Shown here: positions 28,179-37,095 of the stretch, one piece after another
Layout: each line of letters begins with the position of its first letter
How positions within the stretch are numbered: the first letter of the stretch is position 1
Source: Celeribacter baekdonensis B30
Lineage (GTDB): Bacteria > Pseudomonadota > Alphaproteobacteria > Rhodobacterales > Rhodobacteraceae
DNA length: 64,000 nucleotides
Reading direction: 5' to 3'
Assembly: GCF_000299875.1 (NCBI RefSeq)
Contig: NZ_AMRK01000003.1
Location: 310,001-374,000 of the forward strand
Position numbers and translations under genes: made by a program
Notes under the pieces: generated by a model
What the model saw: the letters and a program-made list of their open reading frames with translations, nothing else
What the model was told of the DNA's origin: nothing
Databases searched by the model: none

Positions 28179-28195
28179 CTGACAGTTTCCGTCAG
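28179..28195. promoter_or_regulatory. Candidate operator CTGAC-N7-GTCAG between GST and WYL regulator
   Basis: A perfect 5-bp inverted repeat with a 7-bp spacer lies in the 101-bp divergent promoter of the GST and the YafY/WYL-type regulator. Position and dyad symmetry suggest the regulator's own binding site. The assignment is inference. Confidence 0.5.
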
Positions 28196-28230
28196 GAGAC
28201 ATGTTGGAGGATGAGGCGAAAGGAGCACAT

Positions 28231-28950
28231 ATGAGCAAATCTGACCGCCTGTTTCGTGTCATGCACCTGTTTCGCTGCCTGCCCGCCCCGGTCACGGCGG
28301 CCCGGATGGCGGAGGAGTTGGGCGTCTCTGAACGCACGCTTTACCGCGATATTGAGAGCCTGCGTGTTGCAGGCGCGCGGATCGAGGGTGAAGCGGGGTT
28401 GGGATTTACCCTGTCCGAGGACATCGCTTTGCCTCCCCAGACATTAAGTCAGTTGGAGATTGAAGCGTTGGTCCTGGGCCTCTCTGAGGTGCAACATCGT
28501 GGCGACCCGGCGCTGGCACAGGCGGCGCGCGATGCATTGGCCAAAATCACCGCCACCCTGCCCGAGGACAAGCAACGCCACATCCATCATGCCGTGGGCC
28601 TTGTGCATCGCTATCAAACACCTGCGGTGCCCTCGGTGGATATGTCCGATCTGCGCGAGGCCTGTTGGCAAGAGCGCGCGATCCAAATCACCTATCGCGA
28701 CCGCGCGGGTGTGATGAGCGACCGCGTGATCTGGCCCTTGGCCATTGTCTATCTGGACCACGAATTGATGCTCTTGGCGTCTTGCCAACTCAGACGGGCA
28801 TTTCGGCAATTCATCGTCAGTTCGATCGCCGGTTTCACACTTTTGGACGAGAGTTTTCGCCCCCACCGCGTCCGACTTTTACGCAACTATATTGCCGAAT
28901 TGAAAACCCGCCATGTGATCGCCCCGGCCGGTGATCGCCCCAGCCTGTGA
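28231..28950 (+). CDS. YafY-type HTH/WYL transcriptional regulator
   Basis: 239 aa. An N-terminal DeoR-like winged helix (KSDRLFRVMHLFRCLPAPVTAARMAEELGVSERTLYRDIESLRVAGARIEGEAGLGF) is followed by a WYL ligand-sensing domain (about residues 135-215, ITYRDRAGVMSDRVIWPLAIVYLDHELMLLASCQLRRAFRQFIVSSI). The strict W-Y-L triplet is modified, here reading I-V-Y-L. The ATG at 28231 follows AAAGGAGC; an ATG at 28201 without a good site is rejected. It is divergent from a GST gene, a common arrangement. Confidence 0.92.
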   Translation: MSKSDRLFRVMHLFRCLPAPVTAARMAEELGVSERTLYRDIESLRVAGARIEGEAGLGFTLSEDIALPPQTLSQLEIEALVLGLSEVQHRGDPALAQAARDALAKITATLPEDKQRHIHHAVGLVHRYQTPAVPSVDMSDLREACWQERAIQITYRDRAGVMSDRVIWPLAIVYLDHELMLLASCQLRRAFRQFIVSSIAGFTLLDESFRPHRVRLLRNYIAELKTRHVIAPAGDRPSL

Positions 28951-28989
28951 CAACGGCGTAAAATCATCTAGAACGGCAAGAGGTAGCGT

Positions 28990-29331
28990 TTAAAGCACCG
29001 CTTTGACCGCCTCGGGTGGCCGCCCCAGCGCCACACCTTTGGCTGTCTCGACAATCGGCCGCTCCATCAGGCGCGGATGGGCGGCAATGGCGTCCAAAAT
29101 CGCCTCTGGGTCTGATGTCGCACTCACACCCATCTCCTTTGCCTCCGCCTCGTTGGCCCGCAAAAACGCCGCCGCAGACAGGCCGGAGCGGGCCACAAGC
29201 TCGGCCAATTTGGCGCGTGACACCGGGGTCTCAACGTAGAGCACCACCTCGGGCGTGATCCCTTCGGCCCGCAAAAGCGCCAAGGTTTCGCGGGATTTGG
29301 AACAGCGGGGATTGTGATAGATCGTTGTCAT
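28990..29331 (-). CDS. ArsC/Spx-family arsenate reductase-like protein
   Basis: A 113-aa thioredoxin-fold protein. The catalytic Cys10 is in IYHNPRCSKSRETLALL. The family segment L-M-E-R-P-I-V lies near residue 90 and GRPPEAVKAVL closes the protein. These proteins reduce arsenate with glutathione/glutaredoxin in E. coli ArsC, but no ars genes are near, so the true substrate is open. The ATG at 29331 is the family start; the longer open frame upstream is unrelated. It converges with the WYL regulator. Confidence 0.88.
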   Translation of the reverse strand: MTTIYHNPRCSKSRETLALLRAEGITPEVVLYVETPVSRAKLAELVARSGLSAAAFLRANEAEAKEMGVSATSDPEAILDAIAAHPRLMERPIVETAKGVALGRPPEAVKAVL

Positions 29332-29772
29332 GGCGCGCCTTTTCAACCTGAGTTTGAAACGCAGAATGGGTCGAGACGTCCCAGGGGGCAATATGAACAA
29401 ATCAGGAAACCGATTGTTTTCGTTCCACCCCTGTTCACGGTTATCACACGTTAACCTTTCGCCCCTAAATATAAATTCATGAAACACCTGCTCTCTCATA
29501 TTCCGCTGCCCACTGGCGAAGTTTTGTTGCTCGTCCCGTTCTTTGCCGTGATGATTTTGGCGGGATAGCGCCTTTTCCACATGCCCTGCCCTCTCTCAGG
29601 GCCCGATATTGCGATGTTCTCGCGACCCGGCTCATCACCATCCCCCTCATCCCTCCGGGTGGTGGTGAGCCGGGACATTTACGCATCCTTCATAATCATC
29701 TTGAGAACGTCGATGCTTGAAACCGCCTAAACACATGGTAGGGTCGCCCAAATCGCGAATGGGAGGACCATC
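29332..29772. other. 441-bp intergenic region with metY leader hairpin
   Basis: No supported gene lies between arsC and metY. The region contains a GGTTA...TAACC dyad (29439-29456) and, closer to metY, a 15-bp stem at 29626-29640/29660-29674 (CCCGGCTCATCACCA with TGGTGGTGAGCCGGG, one G-T wobble). It is not followed by a T-run. A 29-codon hydrophobic frame (29479-29568) lacks a ribosome site. Regulation of metY by this leader is possible; I cannot match it to a known riboswitch class. Confidence 0.45.
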
Positions 29773-31050
29773 ATGACAGACCGAAAACTGGGCTTTGACA
29801 CGCTGCAAGTTCACGCAGGCACCGAACCAGATCCCACCACCGGCGCGCGCCAAGTGCCGATTTATCAAACCACATCCTATGTCTTCAAAGACGCGGCCCA
29901 TGCGGCGCGCCTGTTCAACCTTGAAGAGGTCGGCTACATCTATTCGCGCCTGACCAACCCGACGGTGATGGCGCTGGCCAACCGGATTTGCGCGCTTGAA
30001 GGCGGCGCGGGGGCCGTGACCTGTTCGTCCGGTCACGCGGCGCAAATCATGGCGCTGTTTCCGTTGATGATGCCGGGCTGCAATGTTGTCGCCTCGACCC
30101 GGCTTTACGGCGGCACGCTGACGCAGTTTTCCCAGACCTTCAAACGCTTTGGCTGGTCGGCGAAATTCGTCGATTTCGACGATTTCGACGCGGTGCGCGA
30201 CGCGATTGACGACAACACCCGCGCGATTTTCTGTGAAACCATCGCCAACCCCGGTGGCGTGATTTCCGATCTCGACGCGCTTGGCGCGATTGCCAAATCG
30301 GCGGGCTTGCCGTTGATCGTCGACAACACAACGGCCACGCCCTATCTGTGCAACCCGATCAAACACGGCGCCACTTTGGTGGTGCATTCGACCACGAAAT
30401 ACCTCACCGGCAATGGCACGGTGACCGGCGGCTGCGTGGTCGACAGCGGCACGTTTGACTGGGCCACCTCGGGCAAATTCCCGTCCCTGTCCGAACCCGA
30501 ACCCGCCTATCACGGCCTTGATTTCGTGGACACATTTGGCCCTGCGGCCTTTACGTTCCATTCCATCGCCATTGGGTTGCGTGATCTCGGCATGACGATG
30601 AACCCGCAAGCGGCGCATTATACGCTGATGGGGATCGAAACCCTGAGCCTGCGGATGCAAAAACACGTCCAAAACGCGCGTGAAATTGCGAGCTGGTTGG
30701 AAGGCGATGATCGGATCGAGGCGGTGACCTACGCTGGCCTGCCCTCCTCCCCCTATTACGATCTGCAAACCCGGATTTGCCCGCGCGGGGCGGGGGCATT
30801 GTTCACCGTGGCGCTCAAAGGCGGCTATCAGGCCTGTGTCGATACGGTCGCGAAGCTCGAATTGTTCTCGCATGTGGCCAATTTGGGCGACACCCGCTCG
30901 CTGGTCATTCACCCGGCGTCCACGACCCACAGCCAGTTGACCGAAGCCGAATTGATCAAAGCGGGCGCAGGCCCGAATGTCTTGCGTCTGTCGATCGGGA
31001 TTGAGGATGCCAATGACCTGATCGCGGATTTGGACGCGGCACTGTCTTAA
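29773..31050 (+). CDS. metY: O-acetylhomoserine aminocarboxypropyltransferase (sulfhydrylase)
   Basis: A 425-aa PLP enzyme of the Cys/Met metabolism family that makes homocysteine from O-acetylhomoserine and sulfide. GFDTLQVHAGTEPDPTTGARQVPIYQTTSYVF is the family start. It also shows YSRLTNPT, the PLP-binding SSGHAAQ, and VVHSTTKYLTGNG with the Schiff-base lysine. The C-terminus is FSHVANLGDTRSLVIHPASTTHSQL. The size (about 425-430) favours MetY over MetB/MetZ. GGGAGGACC precedes the ATG. A strong terminator follows. Confidence 0.95.
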   Translation: MTDRKLGFDTLQVHAGTEPDPTTGARQVPIYQTTSYVFKDAAHAARLFNLEEVGYIYSRLTNPTVMALANRICALEGGAGAVTCSSGHAAQIMALFPLMMPGCNVVASTRLYGGTLTQFSQTFKRFGWSAKFVDFDDFDAVRDAIDDNTRAIFCETIANPGGVISDLDALGAIAKSAGLPLIVDNTTATPYLCNPIKHGATLVVHSTTKYLTGNGTVTGGCVVDSGTFDWATSGKFPSLSEPEPAYHGLDFVDTFGPAAFTFHSIAIGLRDLGMTMNPQAAHYTLMGIETLSLRMQKHVQNAREIASWLEGDDRIEAVTYAGLPSSPYYDLQTRICPRGAGALFTVALKGGYQACVDTVAKLELFSHVANLGDTRSLVIHPASTTHSQLTEAELIKAGAGPNVLRLSIGIEDANDLIADLDAALS

Positions 31051-31071
31051 ATCTTATCCCTATAAAATTGC

Positions 31072-31103
31072 AAAACCCGCCAGACTCTGGCGGGTTTTTC
31101 TTT
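31072..31103 (+). terminator. Terminator of metY (bidirectional shape)
   Basis: AAAACCCGCCAG pairs with CTGGCGGGTTTT around a short AC-type loop, followed by T-rich TTTTTCTTT. It lies between the convergent metY and ccmG, so the A-rich left arm could also serve the minus strand. Confidence 0.9.
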
Positions 31104-31146
31104 GCGCATATGGACGATTGAACTTTGTTTGTAGAGCGCACAAATC

Positions 31147-31695
31147 TCAGTTTGCGTCACCCGCCGCCTTCGCGATCTCGGGTTTGATGTATTTTTCCAT
31201 GATCTCAACCGTGATCGGCCCGGCAAAGCGGTAGGAGATTTTTCCTTCTCCATCAATGACATAGGTCTCTGGCACGCCATAGACACCCCATTCAAGCGCG
31301 GTGCGCCCCGGCTCATCCGCGCCAATCGCTGTGTAGGGATTGCCGAGATCGTCGAGAAAGCCCAAAGCATTCGGCGCTTCGTCTTTGTAATTGATGCCAT
31401 AAATGGTCACACCCGCCTCTTGCAACATCTTGAGTTGCGGGTGTTCGGCGCGGCAGGGCGCACACCAAGAGGCCCAGTAATTGACCAGTTTGACGCCGGG
31501 CAGGTCCAGCATCTCATCACTCAAAGGCGGCAGATCGCCCAAAGGCGTGACCGAGGCGATGGAGGGCGTGTCGCGCCCCAGTTGCGAGCTTGGCAATTGC
31601 TGCGCATCTTCGCGCCCCATGCCGAACCTAGCAAGACCGAAAAAAACCAGCGCAACAACAAGAGGTAAAGCCATTAAAGGATTGATCTTAGCCAT
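31147..31695 (-). CDS. ccmG: Cytochrome c biogenesis thiol:disulfide protein CcmG/DsbE
   Basis: A 182-aa membrane-anchored periplasmic thioredoxin. It has an N-terminal anchor (LMALPLVVALVFFGLARFG) and then VNYWASWCAPCRAEHP with Cys78 and Cys81. GINYKDE, GVYGVPETYVIDGEGKI and cis-Pro are as in CcmG/DsbE. It keeps apocytochrome c cysteines reduced for haem attachment. Its start overlaps ccmD by 8 bp; it is the last gene of the ccm series. Confidence 0.95.
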   Translation of the reverse strand: MAKINPLMALPLVVALVFFGLARFGMGREDAQQLPSSQLGRDTPSIASVTPLGDLPPLSDEMLDLPGVKLVNYWASWCAPCRAEHPQLKMLQEAGVTIYGINYKDEAPNALGFLDDLGNPYTAIGADEPGRTALEWGVYGVPETYVIDGEGKISYRFAGPITVEIMEKYIKPEIAKAAGDAN

Positions 31696-31843
31696 GAGTG
31701 CGACGCTCCTCTGCCTGTTTCAACAGGCGTTTCATTTTCACGGATCGCGCCAAAGAGCGCCAAATCAGCCCCGCCAAAAGCAAAACTGTGATCCCGTAAG
31801 CGGCCAAAACATCGCCCGCGTATTTTCCCAAATCTGGCATCAT
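31688..31843 (-). CDS. ccmD: Heme exporter protein CcmD
   Basis: A 51-aa single-helix protein: MMPDLGKYAGDVLAAYGITVLLLAGLIWRSLARS then a basic tail (MKRLLKQAEERRTHG). This is the CcmD layout. It helps release holo-CcmE from the CcmABC transporter. Its ATG overlaps the ccmC stop by 4 bp (ATGA), and its end overlaps ccmG by 8 bp. The frame is open far upstream, but those residues overlap ccmC and are not homologous. Confidence 0.92.
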   Translation of the reverse strand: MMPDLGKYAGDVLAAYGITVLLLAGLIWRSLARSVKMKRLLKQAEERRTHG

Positions 31844-32577
31844 TGGCCTTGGACCCTTTCGCGCATCTCCAACGCATGTAAACGCCGCGCGCGGATTTCG
31901 GTCCGGGTGCGCAGCAGGACAAGCGTGACAAACAGTAATATGAACCCGGCAATGGCGACCAAGGCCGGGTACCAATAGACATCGGCGACGTTTTCCTGCG
32001 CATCGAGTGACAATGACGCGCCTTGGTGCAGGCCTTGGTTCCAGAAATTCACCGCATAGCGCGACAACAACGCAAAGACCGAGCCGACAAGGCATAAAAC
32101 CGAGGTCAGATCGGCAGCAGTGTCGGGATTTTCAATCGCCTCCCAGAGCGCCATGTATCCGATATAAAACAATAAAAGGATGAGAAACGAGGTCAGCCGC
32201 GGGTCCCATTCCCAATAGGTCCCCCACATCGGCTTGCCCCAAATCGCCCCGGTGATGAGCGCAATCAACGTCATCGTCATGCCAATCGCCGCGGCGGATT
32301 TCGCGGCCAGCGCGGAGACATGGTGACGGCGCACGATCCAAATCAGAGAGGCCACCAACATCATCCCCCAGATGTTGATCGCCATCATCGCGCTTGGCAC
32401 ATGCAGGTAAAAGATTTTGACCGTTGCGCCCTGACGATAGTCATCGGGGGTAAAGAAAAACCCCCAAACCAACCCAATGATAAAAATACAGGCCGAGAGA
32501 ACCGACAAAAGCGGCAAAGCCCGGTCCGTCCACGCCATGAATTTTCGCGGGTTTGCCCATTCCCAGATGGATGCCAT
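31840..32577 (-). CDS. ccmC: Heme ABC transporter permease CcmC
   Basis: A 245-aa protein with six membrane helices. The haem-handling tryptophan-rich periplasmic segment is WGTYWEWDPRLTSFLILLLFYIGYMAL (about residues 114-140). The flanking conserved histidines are FYLHVPSA and NQGLHQG. It presents haem to the chaperone CcmE. It is preceded by ccmB with 58 bp and overlaps ccmD. Confidence 0.96.
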   Translation of the reverse strand: MASIWEWANPRKFMAWTDRALPLLSVLSACIFIIGLVWGFFFTPDDYRQGATVKIFYLHVPSAMMAINIWGMMLVASLIWIVRRHHVSALAAKSAAAIGMTMTLIALITGAIWGKPMWGTYWEWDPRLTSFLILLLFYIGYMALWEAIENPDTAADLTSVLCLVGSVFALLSRYAVNFWNQGLHQGASLSLDAQENVADVYWYPALVAIAGFILLFVTLVLLRTRTEIRARRLHALEMRERVQGQ

Positions 32578-32635
32578 TGATCCTCATCTCCCTTGATCGC
32601 GCGTCACCTTACGGGCAACGGCGCGCTATCTCAAC

Positions 32636-33292
32636 TCACCTTAAAGCGACCCGAATGGCGGCGGCTGCGGCAAAGGGCAGCAAAGCCACCGATCCGGCGG
32701 TGATCCCGGCCTGCATCGCCAAAGGTGTCGCCACCAAAAACCCGCCCGCACCGCGACGGATCACTTCGGCGCCAAAAATCAGGGTCGGGATGTAAAGCGG
32801 CAGAACCAAGAGGCTCATCAACAAGCCGCCGCGTTTGAGCCCCACGGTCAGCGCCGCGCCAAACGCACCAATGAACGACAGTGCGGGCGTGCCGATCAGC
32901 AGCGTGACCATGAGCCAACGGTAGGCGGCACTGTCCAGATGCAACAAAAACCCCAATGCGGGGGCAGCAAGCACCAAAGGCAGGCCGGTGGTGATCCAAT
33001 GCGCCAGCGCTTTGACCGCGACCACGCCTTCAAGTGGGATTGGTGCGGTGGCCAGCAAATCAAGCGACCCATCCTCGAAATCCAGCGCAAAAATCCGGTC
33101 GAGCGAAAGAAGGCAGGCAAGCAGCGCCCCAACCCACAAAATCCCCGGCGCAATCGCCATCAGGCGTTCGGAATTTGGCCCCACGCCAAAGGGCACCAGC
33201 GTCACCAAAATCAGGAAAAACCCAAGACCCAAGCCAAATCCGCCGCCAGACCGAAACGCCAATGCGAGGTCGCGCCAAAACAGCCGGATCAT
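32636..33292 (-). CDS. ccmB: Heme exporter permease CcmB
   Basis: A 218-aa protein with six hydrophobic segments. The CcmB features are visible: the start [16 protein letters not shown], the family segment [21 protein letters not shown], and the end [24 protein letters not shown]. It forms the CcmAB ABC exporter with CcmA. The start overlaps the ccmA stop by 4 bp. Confidence 0.95.
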   Translation of the reverse strand: MIRLFWRDLALAFRSGGGFGLGLGFFLILVTLVPFGVGPNSERLMAIAPGILWVGALLACLLSLDRIFALDFEDGSLDLLATAPIPLEGVVAVKALAHWITTGLPLVLAAPALGFLLHLDSAAYRWLMVTLLIGTPALSFIGAFGAALTVGLKRGGLLMSLLVLPLYIPTLIFGAEVIRRGAGGFLVATPLAMQAGITAGSVALLPFAAAAAIRVALR

Positions 33293-33909
33293 AGAAACGC
33301 CTCATCAAAATCGTCGCGCACCACGTCCATGCGGGCTTTATAGGGGGTGACGTCAAACACGGTTTCTTCAAAGCCCAATTGGATATGGGTGGCGATGATG
33401 GCCGCGCCGCCAGAGGCCAGATGGGCTTTGACGGCCGCCGCGAACAGCGCCACCGAGGCCACGTCCAGCGACACGGTGGGTTCATCCAAGACCCAGACCG
33501 GGCGGTGGGTGACCATTAGCCGCGCCAATCCCAAACGACGCTTTTGCCCGGCGGAGAGATTGCCCGCCGGACGCTCGGACAAGCTGTCCAAATTGAAATC
33601 ACGCAGAGCCGGTTCAATATCGCGACCGCCATAAACCCCGGCCCAGAACATCAGGTTCTCGCGCACGGTCAGCGTTGATTTCAACCCGTCCGCATGGGCC
33701 GCATAGGCAACCGTATCAGGGGCAGCGTCAACCGTGCCCTCGTAGGGCGGTTGCAACCCGGCGAGCGTGCGCAGCAACGTGGTTTTGCCCACGCCATTGG
33801 GGCCACGCAGCACCAAAATCTCGCCTGTCGACACGTCGAAATTCAGCCCCTCAAGAACTGGCATCCCGCCGCGCGCCACCGTCAGATTTTTCACAGAAAT
33901 CAGCTTCAT
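33289..33909 (-). CDS. ccmA: Heme exporter ATP-binding protein CcmA
   Basis: A 206-aa ABC ATPase. The Walker A motif is GPNGVGKTT, the signature is [15 protein letters not shown], and Walker B is [12 protein letters not shown]. Short length and position before ccmB identify CcmA, which drives release of haem-loaded CcmE. It is separated from the Mth938 gene by only 30 bp on the same strand. Confidence 0.95.
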   Translation of the reverse strand: MKLISVKNLTVARGGMPVLEGLNFDVSTGEILVLRGPNGVGKTTLLRTLAGLQPPYEGTVDAAPDTVAYAAHADGLKSTLTVRENLMFWAGVYGGRDIEPALRDFNLDSLSERPAGNLSAGQKRRLGLARLMVTHRPVWVLDEPTVSLDVASVALFAAAVKAHLASGGAAIIATHIQLGFEETVFDVTPYKARMDVVRDDFDEAFL

Positions 33910-33939
33910 CCGCCCACCCTACTCGGCCTTACCCGCGTC

Positions 33940-34293
33940 TCACACCGCTAAAAGTGCAACTGCGACACGACGCCCCTCGGAGGCCAGTACATTGTAGGTG
34001 CGCGCCGCTGTGGGAGTGGCCATCGGTTCAAGCCCGATCTCTGCCGCCTCAAACACTTCGCGAAACTCTTTTGGCAAATGGGTCATGTCTGGACCTGTCC
34101 CGATGATGATGAAATCAATCTGGTCCTTCAACTCCAACAGGCTGTCACGGTCGGCATAGCCGCCCCAAGGCACCACCTTGGCCCCACACAAAAGCACAGC
34201 CCCCTGATGCACCTGTCCGGCGATGCGGAACATGCCGGGGCCATAGCCCTCCACTGGGATCGCGTCTTCAAAAGGCATTTCGTTGAAGTGCAT
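33940..34293 (-). CDS. Mth938-like (DUF498) domain protein
   Basis: A 117-aa protein with the Mth938 core: IPVEGYGPGMFRIAGQVHQGAVLL, DFIIIGTGPDM and the closing LEPMATPTAARTYNVLASEGRRVAVALL. The family is conserved beside secDF/ccm in Rhodobacteraceae; its function is unknown (the human homologue NDUFAF3 assists complex I assembly). It is transcribed with the ccm genes and lies after the secDF hairpin. Confidence 0.9.
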   Translation of the reverse strand: MHFNEMPFEDAIPVEGYGPGMFRIAGQVHQGAVLLCGAKVVPWGGYADRDSLLELKDQIDFIIIGTGPDMTHLPKEFREVFEAAEIGLEPMATPTAARTYNVLASEGRRVAVALLAV

Positions 34294-34326
34294 GATACGG
34301 CTCCTCTTCGTGGCTCATTTTGTGGC

Positions 34327-34353
34327 AAAAAGGCCCGCGCGGGCGGCGGACCT
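34327..34353 (-). terminator. Probable terminator after secDF
   Basis: Read on the minus strand, AGGTCCGC pairs with GCGGGCCT (one G-T wobble) and is followed by TTTT. It is 40 bp beyond the secDF stop and just before the Mth938 start; it may be only partly efficient. Confidence 0.65.
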
Positions 34354-34392
34354 CTTTATCGTGACTTAAATACTCATCCTAAGGCGACGCGA

Positions 34393-37020
34393 TCACACCG
34401 CGCTGCCGTCCGTTTGGATGCCCGGAGTCGGCTCTTTCTTGTCCCAGTCGCGTTTGACGCCAAGCCACAACAAAATGTTGGAGGCGACAAACACCGACGA
34501 CCATGTCCCAACCACAACGCCCAGCGTCATGGCGAACACAAAGCCCCGGATCACGTCGCCGCCCAGGACCAAGAGCGCGATGAGCGCCACCAAAGTGGTG
34601 CCCGAGGTCATGATCGTGCGCGACAGGGTTTCGTTGATCGACAGGTTCAACACCCCGCCCAGTTCGAGTTTCTTATACTTGCGCAGGTTCTCCCGCACCC
34701 GGTCAAACACCACCACGGTATCGTTGAGCGAATACCCGACGATGGTCAAAAGGGCGGCGATGATGGTCAGGTCGAATTGAATGCCCAAAATCGCGAAAAT
34801 CCCGATGGTGATCGCCACGTCATGGACCAGGGCGATGACCGCGCCCAAGGCAAATTGCCATTCGAACCGCAGCCAGATGTAGAACAACACGGCGACGATG
34901 GCGGCGGCCACAGCTTCGACCGCGGTCCAGATCAATTCGCCCGACACCTTCGGCCCGACGGATTCGACGGAGGGGAAGGTGATCGACGGATCGACGGTTT
35001 TAAGCGCGGCTTCGACGGCCGCGATGGTTTCCGGCGTGATCGCTTCGACCTCGTCCTGGGCCTGAATGCGGACCATGGCGACATGTTGGTCCTCGGCGAA
35101 ATTCGGGTCGAACACTTCGGTGATCGAAATGTCGCCCAGCCCCAGCGTCGACATGGCACTGCGGTATTCGGCAACATCAACGGCGGTTTCGGATTGGGTC
35201 CGAATGGTGGTGCCGCCTTTGAAATCAATGCCGAAATTCAGGCCCATGGCCAAGAAGGCGACAACAGAGACCACGACCAACACCGCGGAGAGACCAAAGG
35301 TCGCCTTGGCGCGTTTGAAAAAATCGATGGTGGTTTCGCCCGGCACAAGTTGGAAACCCTTGAGCGTCCAGCCTTTGCGGTTTTTGCGACCGTACCACCA
35401 CACGACCATGGCGCGGGTCACATAGATCGCGGTGAACACCGAGGTGATCAGACCCAGAACCAGCGTCACGGCAAAGCCTTTGACCGGGCCAGAGCCCATG
35501 ACAAACAGGATCGCGGCGGTGATAAAGGTGGTGATGTTGGCGTCAATAATGGCCGAAAGCGCCTTTTCATAGCCAAGCTCAATCGCGCGCCCCACACCTT
35601 TGGCGGTTTTCAATTCCTCGCGAATACGCTCGAAAATCAACACATTCGCGTCCACCGCCATGCCGACGGTCAGGACGATCCCGGCGATGCCCGGCAGGGT
35701 CAATGTGGCGCCAATGGCGGAGAGAAGGCCAAACAACAGCCCGACGTTGATGATCAACGCGAGGTTGGCGAAGAGGCCAAACAACCCATAGGACACGCCC
35801 ATGAACAAAAGCACGGCGGCAAAGGCGACGACCGTGGCGATGCGTCCGGCGGCGATACTGTCGGCGCCGAGTTCCGGCCCGATGGTGCGTTCTTCCAAAA
35901 AGTTGATCTTGGCCGGCAGTGCGCCCGCGCGCAGCAACACCGAAAGATTGGTGCTTTCCTCTACCGTAAAGGACCCGGTGATCTGGCCCGAACCACCGCG
36001 AATGGCATCTTGGATGCGCGGAGCGGAGATCACCTCGTTGTCGAGCACAATGGCAAACAAAGCGCCGACATTGGCCGCCGTGTAATCGCCAAATTTGCGC
36101 GCGCCGGTCGGGTTAAACCGGAACGACACCGCCGGGCGACCGTTTTGGTCAAACACTGGCTGGCTGTCGGTCAACTCGTCGCCGGACACAACGGCGGTGT
36201 TTTCGAGGATGTAATACACACCCGGCTCATTCACAGAGGGCGCGATGAAATTGCGCGCGCCGGGGGCCTCATCAGGATTGGTGGTGCGCCCCACGACCGG
36301 GTTAAAGGTCAGTTTCGCGGTGGTGCCGATCAGGGCTTTGAGTTCGGCGGCGGAGCCGATGCCCGGCACCTGAATAAGAATGCGGTTTTCGCCTTGGCGC
36401 TGGATTGTCGGTTCGCGCGTGCCGACCTCGTCCACACGGCGGCGGATAATTTCGAGCGACTGCTGCAAAGTGCGATCATCGGTGGCGGCTTTTTCAGCTT
36501 CCGACAATTGAATGGTGATCACGTCCCCCGTGGCGGACACGTCGATGTCATTTTGCCCCGCAGAGGTCAGCGACACCACCGGCGTGCCGAGTTTGCGGAC
36601 ACTCGCGAGTGCGGCTTCCATGCCGGAAGGTTCGGAAATACGCACGCGGAGCTGGCCCGCAGGCGCGTCAATGCGGCGGATCGTGCCCACCGTGGCGCGC
36701 TCATCACGCAACGCATCGCGCACATCCGGCCAAAGCGCATCCATCCGTGCGCCGTAGACCTCGGCAACCTCAACTTCGCCCAAAAGATGCGCCCCACCGC
36801 GCAAATCAAGGCCCAAATTGACCAGATTGGACGGCAAAAACGACGGCCAGGCGTCGCGCGCTGCGGCGCGTTCGGGCGTCTCGCCGGATTTTTCAATCGC
36901 TGCAATGGCGTCATTATGGCCTTCGACCCGCGGGTAAAAGGCGTTTGGCAGCGCCCCCAAAAGGCCAAGGGCGACGAGCCCCCAGATGACGATCCGTTTC
37001 CAAAGAGGGAGTTGCAGCAT
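34393..37020 (-). CDS. secDF: Protein translocase SecD-SecF fusion
   Basis: An 875-aa fused SecDF. The SecD half (about 1-545) has an N-terminal helix, the LGLDLRGGAHLL periplasmic motif, VPGIGSAAELKALIG and six C-terminal helices with the VGMAVDANVLIFERIREEL signature. The SecF half (about 555-875) starts with a new helix, carries GLNFGIDFKGGT and ends with the second signature NDTVVVFDRVRENLR. It uses the proton gradient to complete export through SecYEG. Separate secD and secF are the rule in most bacteria. It follows yajC by 75 bp. Confidence 0.97.
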   Translation of the reverse strand: MLQLPLWKRIVIWGLVALGLLGALPNAFYPRVEGHNDAIAAIEKSGETPERAAARDAWPSFLPSNLVNLGLDLRGGAHLLGEVEVAEVYGARMDALWPDVRDALRDERATVGTIRRIDAPAGQLRVRISEPSGMEAALASVRKLGTPVVSLTSAGQNDIDVSATGDVITIQLSEAEKAATDDRTLQQSLEIIRRRVDEVGTREPTIQRQGENRILIQVPGIGSAAELKALIGTTAKLTFNPVVGRTTNPDEAPGARNFIAPSVNEPGVYYILENTAVVSGDELTDSQPVFDQNGRPAVSFRFNPTGARKFGDYTAANVGALFAIVLDNEVISAPRIQDAIRGGSGQITGSFTVEESTNLSVLLRAGALPAKINFLEERTIGPELGADSIAAGRIATVVAFAAVLLFMGVSYGLFGLFANLALIINVGLLFGLLSAIGATLTLPGIAGIVLTVGMAVDANVLIFERIREELKTAKGVGRAIELGYEKALSAIIDANITTFITAAILFVMGSGPVKGFAVTLVLGLITSVFTAIYVTRAMVVWWYGRKNRKGWTLKGFQLVPGETTIDFFKRAKATFGLSAVLVVVSVVAFLAMGLNFGIDFKGGTTIRTQSETAVDVAEYRSAMSTLGLGDISITEVFDPNFAEDQHVAMVRIQAQDEVEAITPETIAAVEAALKTVDPSITFPSVESVGPKVSGELIWTAVEAVAAAIVAVLFYIWLRFEWQFALGAVIALVHDVAITIGIFAILGIQFDLTIIAALLTIVGYSLNDTVVVFDRVRENLRKYKKLELGGVLNLSINETLSRTIMTSGTTLVALIALLVLGGDVIRGFVFAMTLGVVVGTWSSVFVASNILLWLGVKRDWDKKEPTPGIQTDGSAV

Positions 37021-37054
37021 GTTGGGAGCCTGAGCGATTTGGTCTGAAAAGGGA

Positions 37055-37080
37055 AAGGCCCGCGCGTGTGCCCGGGCCTT
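37055..37080 (-). other. Intercistronic hairpin between yajC and secDF
   Basis: AAAGGCCCG and CGGGCCTT pair across a 9-base loop in the 75-bp yajC-secDF gap. On the minus strand only CTTTCCC follows rather than a full T-run, so it is at most a weak attenuator or an mRNA-stabilising element. Confidence 0.45.
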
Positions 37081-37095
37081 GGATGTTTTTGGGAC

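Noticed and set aside
29479-29568. A 29-codon hydrophobic frame (starts MKHLLSHIPLPTGEVLLLV) between arsC and metY
   Set aside because: No ribosome-binding site and no family signal; could be a small membrane peptide but evidence is too thin.
29575-29772. SAM-II-type riboswitch upstream of metY
   Set aside because: I could not match the conserved core bases; only a hairpin is supported.
34078-37047. A 989-codon open frame on + across secDF
   Set aside because: It is the antisense shadow of secDF, rich in His, Gly, Asp and Arg with no domain pattern; high GC keeps the frame open.
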